From positions 3,718,001-3,782,000 of the forward strand of contig CP168152.1 in assembly GCA_041545745.1 (NCBI GenBank): a stretch of 64,000 nucleotides of DNA. Reading direction: 5' to 3'. Under the pieces are notes generated by a model. That model did not search any database. It was not told the DNA's origin and saw only the letters and a list, made by a program, of their open reading frames with translations. This DNA comes from Stenotrophomonas indicatrix (GTDB lineage: Bacteria; Pseudomonadota; Gammaproteobacteria; Xanthomonadales; Xanthomonadaceae). Below, one piece after another: positions 1 through 7,895 of this stretch. How positions within the stretch are numbered: the stretch's first letter is position 1; every line of letters starts with the position of its first letter. Both the position numbers and the translations under genes were made by a program.

Positions 1-572
1 TCCGACACCAGCAGGTGCGGGAACGCGGTGAACACCACATGCGCTGCTTCCGGATCGAAGGCGATGTTGAATTCGGCGGCGGGGGTGATGTTGCCGTGGC
101 AGGTGACTGCGCCGCCCATCACCACGATGCGCTTGATACGCTGGGGCAGCGTCGGGTCGAGCTTCAGCGCCAGCGCCAGGTTGGTCAGCGGGCCGAGCAT
201 CACCAGCATCAGTTCGCCGGCATGTTGGTGCGACAAACGCAGGATCGCCAATGCGGCGTGTTCGGCGTCGGCCTGGCGGCTCGGCGGCGGCAGGTCGACG
301 TCGCCGTAGCCATCGCGGCCATGCACGTGGGCGGCGTCAACGGACGGATGCAGCAGCGGATCGGGGCTGCCGGCGAACACCGGCACGTCGGTGCGGCCGA
401 CGATGTCGCAGAGCTTGAGGGCGTTGCGGACGGTGTACTGCAGGCCTACGTTGCCGGCGGCGATGGTCAGGGCGACCACGTCATGCCGTTCATCGGCGAA
501 GGCCATCAGCAGGGCCAGTGCGTCGTCGACACCGGGGTCGGTATCGATCAACAGCGGGATCTTCTTGGTCAT
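1..572 (-). CDS. Nucleoside hydrolase, partial (3' end outside window)
   Basis: Reverse-strand reading frame starting with ATG at 572 and running off the left edge, so about 190 residues are visible. It begins MTKKIPLLIDTDPGVDDALA; the DTDPGVDDA motif is the calcium- and ribose-binding signature of the inosine-uridine preferring nucleoside hydrolase family, which splits ribonucleosides into base plus ribose for purine/pyrimidine salvage. Further in, a VMGGAV stretch is followed by AEFNIAFDPEAA, the typical asparagine/aspartate pair near the active site. Family members are about 310-330 residues, so roughly the last 40% is missing. Substrate preference cannot be told from this portion. The upstream gap holds repeats rather than an obvious operon partner. 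Confidence 0.9.
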   Translation of the reverse strand, partial: MTKKIPLLIDTDPGVDDALALLMAFADERHDVVALTIAAGNVGLQYTVRNALKLCDIVGRTDVPVFAGSPDPLLHPSVDAAHVHGRDGYGDVDLPPPSRQADAEHAALAILRLSHQHAGELMLVMLGPLTNLALALKLDPTLPQRIKRIVVMGGAVTCHGNITPAAEFNIAFDPEAAHVVFTAFPHLLVS

Positions 573-715
573 CGTTGCCGTCTTCAGATCGGCAACGAAG
601 TGTGGACCGGGAAGATGACCGTTGCAAGTATGGGAGTTCGGGTTCGGCAGGGCGGCGCCCTGCACCCTCAGAATCGACGGCAACGGCAACGGCAGAAGCT
701 GGCATTCCGTGGGAT

Positions 716-817
716 GGCGGGGTGGGTCCGGTGGCGGGGGGCGCTGCAAGTACGTCCATGTAAGCTCGGTCGCGCCATCCATGGCGCTCACGCCCCCGCA
801 ACCGGACCCACCCCGCC
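716..817 (+). repeat. Large three-way-junction palindrome, copy 1 of 4
   Basis: Outer arms 716-740 and 793-817 pair over 25 positions with one G/A mismatch (733 against 800). The interior 741-792 is exactly 52 bases. Inside it, 772-787 is a perfect hairpin (GCGCCAT, CC loop, ATGGCGC) and 751-762 can form a short TAC/GTA hairpin. The left flank is GGGAT and the right flank continues TTCGACAGTT. Three more copies in the window share the 52-base interior length, the CATCCATG centre and the GACAGTT flank but have different arm sequences. This copy lies between the divergent nucleoside hydrolase and the gene at 1277. Confidence 0.85.
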
Positions 818-845
818 TTCGACAGTTGTCCACTGCTCTTGGTGG

Positions 846-889
846 GTGTCGACCTTGGTCGACACGGTAGATCCACGCCATGCGTGGAT
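846..889 (+). repeat. GTCGACC/GGTCGAC hairpin plus SMAG element
   Basis: A 9-bp hairpin with TT loop (846-865, arms GTGTCGACC and GGTCGACAC) is followed immediately by a SMAG-type element, GTAG at 867-870 plus the hairpin ATCCACGC/GCGTGGAT at 871-889. The same two-part arrangement recurs at 22368-22411, again just downstream of a copy of the large palindrome. SMAG elements are the short GTAG-headed REP-like palindromes of S. maltophilia. Confidence 0.85.
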
Positions 890-941
890 GGACGTCGGCG
901 GGATCGGGAAAGATGACGTAATCGGCGTGCCGGGCGGGGCC

Positions 942-970
942 ACGCTGCAATTGCAGCGTTTTCGACTTTT
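942..970 (+). terminator. Palindrome followed by T-rich tract (possible terminator)
   Basis: Positions 942-959 read as a perfect self-complementary sequence (ACGCTGCAA/TTGCAGCGT) followed by TTTCGACTTTT. On the plus strand this resembles an intrinsic terminator with a tight loop. No plus-strand gene ends just upstream, so its transcript is unknown; it may equally be a protein-binding palindrome next to the Fur-like site at 973. Confidence 0.35.
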
Positions 971-972
971 CC

Positions 973-985
973 AATGATTCTCATT
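973..985. promoter_or_regulatory. Fur-box-like palindrome
   Basis: AATGATTCTCATT at 973-985 matches the core of the Fur consensus (AATGA, three bases, TCATT) with perfect symmetry, extended to CAATGA/TCATTG at 972-986. Fur represses iron-uptake genes and small RNAs when iron is plentiful. No iron gene is adjacent: the nucleoside hydrolase starts 400 bases to the left and an unknown gene 290 bases to the right. It may drive an unannotated small RNA. Confidence 0.55.
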
Positions 986-1080
986 GAAGCGACGAGGGCT
1001 GTCGTGGACATCATGAGGGGCCATCGACAACGGATGGCACGGGCTTGCAATCCCGTTTGACTGCCTTGTTGTTTACGCTT

Positions 1081-1268
1081 GCCTGCCGGCGTTGCGCGCG
1101 TGTTCCTGCGTGGCGTCCGGCAGGCAATCCGTCCGTGCGTTCTATGGCGGGCGGTGCGTGGGGGCTTCGCGCCCGCCGGCGTTCTTGAGGTAGTCACCGG
1201 TATTGCAACCACTCACCGCCCGCCACCCTCGCCTTCGAGTGGGTGGCCCCTTGCCTTGCGCACAAGGA
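1081..1268 (+). promoter_or_regulatory. Multi-hairpin structured 5' leader with masked ribosome-binding site
   Basis: The 190 bases before the gene at 1277 are dense in inverted repeats. In order: a 9-bp stem 1081-1089/1117-1125 (GCCTGCCGG/CCGGCAGGC); a 15-bp stem with one mismatch, 1146-1160/1210-1224; inside it GGGC/GCCC at 1162-1174 and GCCGG/CCGGT at 1175-1201, whose loop holds TTCTTGAGG; then GCCACCC/GGGTGGC at 1222-1247; and finally CCTTG/CAAGG at 1254-1267, which overlaps the Shine-Dalgarno AAGGA (1264-1268). From memory, a similar CTTGAG-ACCGGTAT-GCAACC-GCCACC leader precedes small-protein genes in Pseudomonas; I cannot verify this here. Confidence 0.6.
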
Positions 1269-1276
1269 CTGCCGAC

Positions 1277-1687
1277 ATGACCGCATCCCGCTATCCCTTC
1301 CTGTTCGCCACTCTGGGCGACGCCGCCACCAGCATCCCCGATGAGCTGGCGCAGGCACTGGAAACCACCCTCGCCGCCCCCGCGACCGGACCGACGGACG
1401 ACGGCTTCACCCTGCTGGGTTGCCTCAAGCGCATCCGCCAGGGCGAAGGCGCCGATGGTCAGCAGTGGCCGAGCCGGTGGCACACCCCGGGGCAACGCGT
1501 GGCGCTGGCCCGTATCGACCGCGCCAATGCAGGGTTGAGCCTGCTGCTGGAAATGCTGCACGCCACTGAGCGCGTGCGCGTGGACGGCGAAGAAGCGCAG
1601 CAGATAGGCGATGACATCCGCGAAGGACTGCTGCTGGCCTGCCGTGGTTTGTCCGAATACATGGGTACGCAGTTGCCGGCCGTCTAG
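1277..1687 (+). CDS. Small protein of unknown function behind a structured leader
   Basis: 136 residues starting MTASRYPFLFATLGDAATS. The ATG at 1277 is chosen because AAGGA lies 8 bases upstream and because the frame upstream of it is occupied by the folded leader. No signal peptide, membrane segment or cysteine cluster is evident. The C-terminal half (about residues 75-130) is predicted helical, with leucine-rich repeats of small residues around ANAGLSLLLEMLHATE and an acidic linker. This pattern is loosely like the small DUF3077-type helical proteins of Pseudomonas, but I do not recognise the family with confidence. It stands alone: the gene downstream (recG) is on the other strand and SMAG palindromes follow its stop. 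Expression is probably controlled by the leader. Confidence 0.6.
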   Translation: MTASRYPFLFATLGDAATSIPDELAQALETTLAAPATGPTDDGFTLLGCLKRIRQGEGADGQQWPSRWHTPGQRVALARIDRANAGLSLLLEMLHATERVRVDGEEAQQIGDDIREGLLLACRGLSEYMGTQLPAV

Positions 1688-1696
1688 CAGATGCCA

Positions 1697-1795
1697 GTAG
1701 ATCCACGCCATGCGTGGATAGGCTTTTGTGGAATCGAGCCATGCTCGACTCACGCGCGCAGCGCGAACAGCAGCCGAGCATGGGCTCGGCTCTAC
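1697..1795. repeat. SMAG cluster (three palindromes)
   Basis: A plus-oriented SMAG (GTAG at 1697-1700, hairpin 1701-1719) is followed by a GTAG-less hairpin around 1733-1750 (TCGAGC/GCTCGA) and a minus-oriented SMAG at 1772-1795 (AGCCGAGC/GCTCGGCT ending CTAC). The hairpin sequences differ but the head-plus-stem form is the same. They lie between the converging 1277 gene and recG. Confidence 0.8.
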
Positions 1796-1824
1796 CAATC
1801 CGCGGCGGACGTCCTGGCCCTTGC

Positions 1825-1863
1825 GGGGTCAGAGCCCTTTGCTCGGCAAAAGGATCCGACCCC
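1825..1863. repeat. GGGGTCAGAGCC-type inverted repeat, copy 1
   Basis: GGGGTC at 1825-1830 pairs with GACCCC at 1858-1863. The outer bases (GGGGTCAGAGCC on the left, GGATCCGACCCC on the right) recur at 26918-26956, whereas the inner stem differs (CTTT/AAAG here). It sits 10 bases beyond the recG stop codon and may double as its transcription end. Confidence 0.7.
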
Positions 1864-1873
1864 AACCGGTCAG

Positions 1874-3985
1874 TCAGGCCGAGGCGTACCGCACGGCGGT
1901 GCCGATCCAGCGCTGCACCACGCGATCTGCAAGCGCCGGTTGCTGCGCCAGCAGGCGTTCGGCCAGCTCATGCACTCCCGGCAGCAGGCCCGCATCGCGG
2001 GCCAGATCGGCGATGCGGAAACCGGCCAGACCTGTCTGGCGGGTGCCCAGCAGTTCGCCGGGACCGCGCAGTTCCAGATCCTTCTCGGCGATGACGAACC
2101 CGTCGTTGGTCTCGCGCATGGTCTGCAGGCGTTCGCGCGCCATCTGCGAAAGCGGCGCCTGATACAGCAGCACGCAGCGCGACACCGCTGAACCACGGCC
2201 TACGCGGCCACGCAGCTGGTGCAGCTGGGCCAGGCCCAGGCGCTCGGCATTCTCGATCACCATCAGCGAGGCGTTGGGCACGTCCACACCCACTTCAATG
2301 ACGGTGGTCGCGACCAGCAGGTCGATGTCGCCGGCCTTGAACGCGACCATCGTCGCCAGCTTCTCGGCCGCTTTCAGCCGGCCATGCACCAGCCCCACGC
2401 GCACGCCGGGCAGCAGCGCCTGCAGCGATTCGTAGGTGGCCTGCGCGGGCGTGGCATCCAGTTCTTCACTTTCTTCGATGAGCGTGCACACCCAGTACAC
2501 CTGCCGCCCTTCCTGGCAGGCCAGGGCGATGCGCTCGATCAACTCCGGACGACGATCGTTGTTCAGTGCCACGGTCTGCACCGGCGTACGGCCCGGCGGC
2601 AGTTCGTCGATGGCCGATACATCCAGGTCGGCATACTCGGACATCGCCAGCGTGCGCGGAATCGGCGTGGCGGTCATCACCAGCTGGTGTGGCACGTTGT
2701 TGCCGCCCTTGCCCTTGTCGCGCAGCGCAAGCCGTTGATGCACGCCGAAGCGGTGCTGCTCATCGACGATGGCCAGGGCCAGATCCTGGAACACCACCGC
2801 TTCCTGCATCAGCGCGTGGGTACCGACCACCACCTGCGCCTCGCCATTGGCGACCTGTTCCATCACCTTCGCGCGCGCCTTGCCGGTGACCTTGCCGGCC
2901 AGCCAGGCAATGCGTACGCCCAGCGGTTCCAGCCAGCCGCGCAGGTTGTTGAGATGCTGCTCGGCCAGCAGTTCAGTGGGGGCAGCCAGTGCGACCTGCT
3001 TGCCCTGCTCCACCGCCAGCATCGCCGCCAACGCGGCAACCACGGTCTTGCCCGAGCCGACATCACCCTGCACCAGCCGCAGCATTGGGCTGGGGCGCGC
3101 CAAGTCTTCGCGGATCTGCTTGAACACGCGCGCCTGCGCGCCGGTCAGTGCGAATGGCAGTTGCTTCAACAGCGCCTTGGCCAGCTTGCCGGGGCCGGCC
3201 AGCGGCGGCGCGTGATGCGCCTGCAGCGCAATGCGCTGGCGACGCAGGCTGAGGTGGTGCGCCAGCAGTTCTTCCATCGCCAGCCGGCGCTGCGCTGGAT
3301 GGGTGCCGGCAGCGAGTGCGGCCAGGTCTGCATCCGGCGGCGGCTGATGCACGGTCAGCAGCGCGCTGCGCAGCGATGGCAGGCCGAGGCCATCAAGCCA
3401 GCCGGTGGGCAGCAGTTCCAGCGTGCTTTCTTCCGGCAGGCGATCAAGCGCCTGGCCGATCAGCTTGCGCATGGTCATCGGGCCGACGCCTTCGACGGTG
3501 GGATACACCGGGTCGAGGCGGTCGCCGAGATCGGGATCGTCATTGCGCCCCAACACCTGGTAACTGGGATGGACGATCTCCAACCCCAGGTGCCCGGGCT
3601 TGGGCGTACCGAAGCAGCGCAGGCGATTGCCGACCGCGAACTGACCGACCTGCTGCTGGCGGAAATGGAAGAAGCGCAGCACCAGGGTGCCCTGCCCTTC
3701 ATCCTCCACTGCCACTTTCAGCATCGGCCGGTAGCGCATGCCGCGTTCGACGGCGACCACCCGCACTTCCACCTGCGCTGGAATGCCGTTGCGCAGGTCT
3801 TCGATAAGGGTCAGCCGGGTGCGGTCTTCATAGCGCAGCGGCAGGTGCAGCCACAGATCCTGCAGGGTGGCCAGACCACGCGCCTGCAGCTTGGCGGCCA
3901 CGGCCGGACCGACGCCGGCGAGCATCGCAAGCGATGCTTCACCGGACGGTGCCAGTGCCGGGGTGACCGCCGCCTTGCGTGCCAC
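1874..3985 (-). CDS. recG: ATP-dependent DNA helicase RecG
   Basis: 703 residues, normal length for RecG, which remodels stalled replication forks and branches Holliday junctions. The first 200 or so residues form the wedge/OB region that grips the fork. The helicase core follows with Walker A GDVGSGKT near residue 315, the DEQH Walker B box near 410 (IVDEQHRFGVHQR), motif III VMTATPIPRT and motif VI QLRGRVGRG, all intact. Start ATG at 3985 gives MARKAAVTPALAPSG; the family usually begins close to this point. It lies 7 bases downstream of ridA on the same strand and follows rpoZ-spoT. In many gammaproteobacteria recG also follows spoT, so this neighbourhood is conserved. Assignment is secure. 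Confidence 0.97.
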   Translation of the reverse strand: MARKAAVTPALAPSGEASLAMLAGVGPAVAAKLQARGLATLQDLWLHLPLRYEDRTRLTLIEDLRNGIPAQVEVRVVAVERGMRYRPMLKVAVEDEGQGTLVLRFFHFRQQQVGQFAVGNRLRCFGTPKPGHLGLEIVHPSYQVLGRNDDPDLGDRLDPVYPTVEGVGPMTMRKLIGQALDRLPEESTLELLPTGWLDGLGLPSLRSALLTVHQPPPDADLAALAAGTHPAQRRLAMEELLAHHLSLRRQRIALQAHHAPPLAGPGKLAKALLKQLPFALTGAQARVFKQIREDLARPSPMLRLVQGDVGSGKTVVAALAAMLAVEQGKQVALAAPTELLAEQHLNNLRGWLEPLGVRIAWLAGKVTGKARAKVMEQVANGEAQVVVGTHALMQEAVVFQDLALAIVDEQHRFGVHQRLALRDKGKGGNNVPHQLVMTATPIPRTLAMSEYADLDVSAIDELPPGRTPVQTVALNNDRRPELIERIALACQEGRQVYWVCTLIEESEELDATPAQATYESLQALLPGVRVGLVHGRLKAAEKLATMVAFKAGDIDLLVATTVIEVGVDVPNASLMVIENAERLGLAQLHQLRGRVGRGSAVSRCVLLYQAPLSQMARERLQTMRETNDGFVIAEKDLELRGPGELLGTRQTGLAGFRIADLARDAGLLPGVHELAERLLAQQPALADRVVQRWIGTAVRYASA

Positions 3986-3992
3986 GTGGCGG

Positions 3993-4379
<387 letters not shown>

Positions 4380-4436
4380 GGGTCGCTCCGGTGCGTTGGG
4401 GGAAAACAGAGCGGTGATTGTACCGGGTGGGGGTGC

Positions 4437-4545
4437 ATCCACGCATGGCGTGGATCTACCGCGCCGCTTCGGTAGTGCCGGCCGCTGGCCGGCAATCGCG
4501 ATGCAGCCGAAGATCCATGGGTTGCCGGCCAGCGGCCGGCACTAC
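4437..4545. repeat. SMAG cluster (-, +, -)
   Basis: Three palindromes: minus at 4437-4459 (ATCCACGC/GCGTGGAT then CTAC), plus at 4472-4494 (GTAG then TGCCGGCC/GGCCGGCA) and minus at 4523-4545 with the same stem. The last two form a facing dimer with GTAG heads outermost. They fill the gap between spoT (ends 4554) and ridA. Confidence 0.85.
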
Positions 4546-4553
4546 CGGGTACG

Positions 4554-6716
4554 CTACTGGCGGCGGACGGCCTGCACGACCGACAGGCGGCGCAGGCGAC
4601 GCATGACTTCGGCCAAGTGGTTGCGGTCGCGCACCTGGATGTTGAACGCCAGCACGGCGGCGTTGAAATCGCGGTCCAGGTAATCCACGCGCTCGATGTT
4701 GGAATGGCTCTGCGCGATCGCCGCGGCCAGCTGTGCAAGCACGCCGGTGCCGTTCTCCACCTCCACCACCAGCGAGGTGTCGTAGTCACCGGATACGGTG
4801 GTATCCCAGCCGATCAGCACCCAACGCTCGGGCGACTTGCGCAGCTCGGCCAGGTTCGGGCAATCCATGCGGTGCACCACGATGCCCTTGCCGGCGGTGT
4901 GGTAGCCCATGATGTCGTCGCCCGGAATCGGCTGGCAGCAGCCGGCGAAGGTGACCACGCCACGCTCGCTGCCATTGATCAGGATCTTTTCCTGCGAGCT
5001 GTGGCGCGAATGCGGCCCGCCGCGCAGTTCGGCGTAGGCCATCAGCGCCTGCGCGGCCTGGGTCGGCATCCAGTTGCCCAGCGCGACTTCCGCCAGCAGG
5101 GCCTCCAGGCGCGGGAACCGATGCTCTGCAAGGAAGGCATCCAGACGTCCCTTCGGCAGGCGTTCCAGCGAGCTGTCCATCGCCTCCAACGCGCGGTCGA
5201 GCATGCGGTGGCCCAGCTGCACGGCATCTTCGTGCTCCAGCTGCTTGAGCTGGTGGCGGATGGCGGTGCGTGCCTTGCTGGTGACCACGAACTCCAGCCA
5301 CTGCGGCTTGGGCGTGGCCGAGCGTGCGGTGATGATCTCCACCGATTGCCCGGACACCAGCTTGGTGCGCAGTGGCACCAGTTTCTTGTCCACGCGCGAG
5401 GCCACGGCCATGTTGCCGACATCGGTATGCACGGCATAGGCGAAGTCGAGCGCGGTGGAATTGCGCGGCAGGGCCAGGATCTTGCCCTTCGGGGTGAACA
5501 GGTAGACCTCGTCCGGGAACAGGTCGACCTTGACGTTGTCGAGGAACTCCAGCGACGAACCGGCGGCACGCTGCGAATCGATCAGTTCGACGATCCAGGC
5601 ATGCGCGCGGCTCTGCGCGCTGTTGGGCGAGTCACCGCCGAACTTGTAGGTCCAGTGCGCAGCCACGCCACGCTCGGCAATCAGGTCCATCTCTTCGGTG
5701 CGGATCTGCACTTCGATGGGCGAACCATACGGGCCGAACAGTACGGTATGCAGCGACTGGTAACCGTTGGCCTTGGGGATCGCGATGAAATCGCGGAAGC
5801 GCCCGTCCAGCGGTTTGAACGCGGCATGCACTGCGCCCAGCGAGTGGTAGCACTGCGGCACACCGCGCACGACCAGGCGGAAGCCGAACACGTCCATCAC
5901 CTGGTCGAAGGATTTGTTCTCGTCGCGCATCTTGTTGTAGATGCTCCACGGGGTCTTGATGCGGCTGACCAGGCGGTGTTCGATGCCCTCCTTGGCCAGG
6001 CGCTGCGACAGCTGCACTTCCACCTGCGCCAGCGCCTCACGGCGCACCACCGGCTGGCTGCGGATGTGTTTTTCCAGGATCGCATGGCGCCACGGGTACA
6101 GTGCCTTGAAGCCGAGGTTCTGCAGTTCGCTCTTGACCAGGCTCATGCCCAGCCGCTGCGCGATCGGGGCGTAGATCTCCAGCGTCTCGCGGGCGATGCG
6201 ACCACGCGCTTCGCGGCTCTGCGCGCCCAGCGTGCGCATGTTGTGCAGGCGGTCGGCCAGCTTGATCATGATCACGCGCAGGTCGCGCGACATCGCCAGC
6301 AGCATCTTGCGGAAGCTCTCGGCGGCTGCTTCCTGGCGGTCGCGGAACTTCAGCTTGTCCAGCTTGGTGACGCCGTCCACCAGCTCGGCCACGGCTTCGC
6401 CGAACTCGGCCGACAGGGCCTCGCGGGTCAGCGGGGTGTCTTCGATGGTGTCGTGCAGGATCGCGGCGATCAGCGCTTCCACGTCCAGGCCGAGCTCGGC
6501 CAGCACCTGGGCCACGGCCACCGGATGGGTGATGTAGGGCTCGCCCGACTTGCGCGTCTGCCCAGCGTGCGCGGAGGCGCCGACTTCCCACGCACGGCGC
6601 AGCAGCGGCAGCTGCTCGGGCGGCAGGTAGTGGGCGGCGCGTTCGAGCTGGAGGACGTAATCGGGTACGGCGGCAGCGGGGACTGCGGCGACCTTGGCAG
6701 TGGGGCCTGGGTTCAT
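4554..6716 (-). CDS. spoT: Bifunctional (p)ppGpp synthase/hydrolase SpoT
   Basis: 720 residues from the ATG at 6716; a TTG six bases further upstream is possible but less likely. It controls the alarmone (p)ppGpp. The N-terminal HD hydrolase domain is intact (HDTIEDT near residue 90, with the preceding PYITHPVAVA). The synthetase domain follows (RIKTPWSIYNKM near 245, DVFGFRLVV, GYQSLHT), then a TGS domain near 390-450 and a C-terminal ACT domain. The presence of both active sites separates it from monofunctional RelA. It is about 100 bases downstream of rpoZ, the standard rpoZ-spoT order, with a possible terminator hairpin between them. Confidence 0.97.
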   Translation of the reverse strand: MNPGPTAKVAAVPAAAVPDYVLQLERAAHYLPPEQLPLLRRAWEVGASAHAGQTRKSGEPYITHPVAVAQVLAELGLDVEALIAAILHDTIEDTPLTREALSAEFGEAVAELVDGVTKLDKLKFRDRQEAAAESFRKMLLAMSRDLRVIMIKLADRLHNMRTLGAQSREARGRIARETLEIYAPIAQRLGMSLVKSELQNLGFKALYPWRHAILEKHIRSQPVVRREALAQVEVQLSQRLAKEGIEHRLVSRIKTPWSIYNKMRDENKSFDQVMDVFGFRLVVRGVPQCYHSLGAVHAAFKPLDGRFRDFIAIPKANGYQSLHTVLFGPYGSPIEVQIRTEEMDLIAERGVAAHWTYKFGGDSPNSAQSRAHAWIVELIDSQRAAGSSLEFLDNVKVDLFPDEVYLFTPKGKILALPRNSTALDFAYAVHTDVGNMAVASRVDKKLVPLRTKLVSGQSVEIITARSATPKPQWLEFVVTSKARTAIRHQLKQLEHEDAVQLGHRMLDRALEAMDSSLERLPKGRLDAFLAEHRFPRLEALLAEVALGNWMPTQAAQALMAYAELRGGPHSRHSSQEKILINGSERGVVTFAGCCQPIPGDDIMGYHTAGKGIVVHRMDCPNLAELRKSPERWVLIGWDTTVSGDYDTSLVVEVENGTGVLAQLAAAIAQSHSNIERVDYLDRDFNAAVLAFNIQVRDRNHLAEVMRRLRRLSVVQAVRRQ

Positions 6717-6764
6717 GGCCAAAGCCTATGCCAGCGCGACGTTTACGGCAAACCCTGAATGCGA

Positions 6765-6789
6765 AACAGCCCGCACGGGGCGGGCTGTT
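6765..6789 (-). terminator. GC-rich hairpin between rpoZ and spoT
   Basis: AACAGCCCGC at 6765-6774 pairs with GCGGGCTGTT at 6780-6789 (10 bp, 5-base loop). On the minus strand it is followed by TTCGC rather than a full T-run, so it may be an attenuator or weak terminator allowing some readthrough from rpoZ into spoT. Confidence 0.5.
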
Positions 6790-6822
6790 CGGCGTATCCA
6801 GCAATGACGTTGATCGATGCGA

Positions 6823-7122
6823 TCAATCGTCGTTCTTGGACATGTCTTCGTCGGCGACCACTTCAGCGGCGGCCCACTCCAGCGCTTCGCGCTCGGCGCG
6901 CTCACGCTCGGCCTTCTCGACTTCGTCGATCAGCGCGTTGTCGATCTTGCGGGCGGCGATCTCGCGCAGCGCCAGCACGGTCGGCTTGTCCTCGGTCTCG
7001 CTGTTGTCCAGCGTAGCCTGCACGCCATTGGCGAGCTGACGGGCGCGCTTGGAGGCCATCATCACCAGCTCGAAACGGTTGTTAACGACTTCCAGGCAAT
7101 CTTCTACGGTAATGCGGGCCAT
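6823..7122 (-). CDS. rpoZ: RNA polymerase omega subunit
   Basis: 99 residues beginning [20 protein letters not shown], the highly conserved omega N terminus. The subunit helps fold and hold the beta-prime subunit and forms part of the ppGpp binding site 1 on RNA polymerase, giving a functional link with spoT directly downstream. The conserved core covers residues 1-65 ([18 protein letters not shown]); the rest is an acidic, alanine- and glutamate-rich tail ending in DMSKNDD, longer than in some relatives but common in xanthomonads. It lies 110 bases after gmk on the same strand, as in the widespread gmk-rpoZ-spoT arrangement. The start at 7122 is certain from homology. Confidence 0.97.
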   Translation of the reverse strand: MARITVEDCLEVVNNRFELVMMASKRARQLANGVQATLDNSETEDKPTVLALREIAARKIDNALIDEVEKAERERAEREALEWAAAEVVADEDMSKNDD

Positions 7123-7232
7123 ACGGGCTCCCGGCGACCGGTCGGCCGCTCAGTCGAATGAGGGAAAGGGGACGGAGTGTACTGGCAGGGGTTGGACAAA
7201 ATCAAGCCAACCCCCACCGGACCCTTTAGGAA

Positions 7233-7895
7233 TCAATCAGTTGAACCCGCATCCGGGGTCAACAGGGCCTGGATAAGGCCGGCATGGCGAACCTTCTGGG
7301 CCTCCCGGCGCAAGCGGCTGGCGGTGAAGATCGCGCACAGTTCGTCCACGGCGGTGTCGAACACTTCGTTGACGATGACGTAGTCGAATTCGTTGAAGTG
7401 CAGCATTTCATCGCGGGCCGCGCCCAGGCGCTGGGCGATGACCGCCTCGCTGTCCTGGCCGCGCTTGCGCATGCGGTCCTGCAGGGCCTGCTTGGACGGC
7501 GGCAGGATGAACACCGTCACCGTGCCCGGCACCAGCTGGCGCACCTGCTGCGCGCCCTGCCAGTCGATTTCCAGCAGCACGTCCTGGCCAGCGTTCAGCT
7601 GCGGCTCCACCGACTGCCGGGCGGTGCCCTTCCAGTCGCCATGCACCCAGGCATGTTCGAAGAAGTCGCCGGCGGCAATCATCTCCTCGAACTTTTCCGC
7701 GCTGACGAAGTGGTAGTGCTGGCCGTTCACCTCACCCGGGCGCATGGCGCGCGAGGTGAAGGAGATCGACAGCGCGATCTGCGGGTCGCGCGCCAGGGTG
7801 GCGTTGACGATGCTGCTCTTGCCGGCGCCGGAGGGCGCGGCAACGATGTACAGCGTGCCGCGCGCGATCGCGGCCGGGGGCGTGGAAATGCTCAT
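7233..7895 (-). CDS. gmk: Guanylate kinase
   Basis: 220 residues. Guanylate kinase phosphorylates GMP to GDP with ATP in nucleotide synthesis and recycling. The P-loop APSGAGKSS lies near residue 20, followed by the GMP-binding segment SFTSRAMRPGEVNGQHYHFV and the later TVFILPPS and RLGAARDEM stretches, all typical. The frame starts MSISTPPAAIARGTL; the first dozen residues are a short extension before the conserved strand. The start codon overlaps the stop of yicC by four bases (ATGA), so the two are translationally coupled, and rpoZ and spoT follow. Gmk activity is inhibited by ppGpp in many bacteria, which fits the neighbourhood. Confidence 0.96.
   Translation of the reverse strand: MSISTPPAAIARGTLYIVAAPSGAGKSSIVNATLARDPQIALSISFTSRAMRPGEVNGQHYHFVSAEKFEEMIAAGDFFEHAWVHGDWKGTARQSVEPQLNAGQDVLLEIDWQGAQQVRQLVPGTVTVFILPPSKQALQDRMRKRGQDSEAVIAQRLGAARDEMLHFNEFDYVIVNEVFDTAVDELCAIFTASRLRREAQKVRHAGLIQALLTPDAGSTD

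Noticed and set aside
15..977. A 320-codon plus-strand open frame
   Set aside because: It is antisense to the nucleoside hydrolase, runs through palindromic repeats, and has low-complexity composition typical of shadow frames in GC-rich DNA.
4617..6758. A 713-codon plus-strand open frame over spoT
   Set aside because: Antisense to a certain gene with full conserved motifs; shadow composition.
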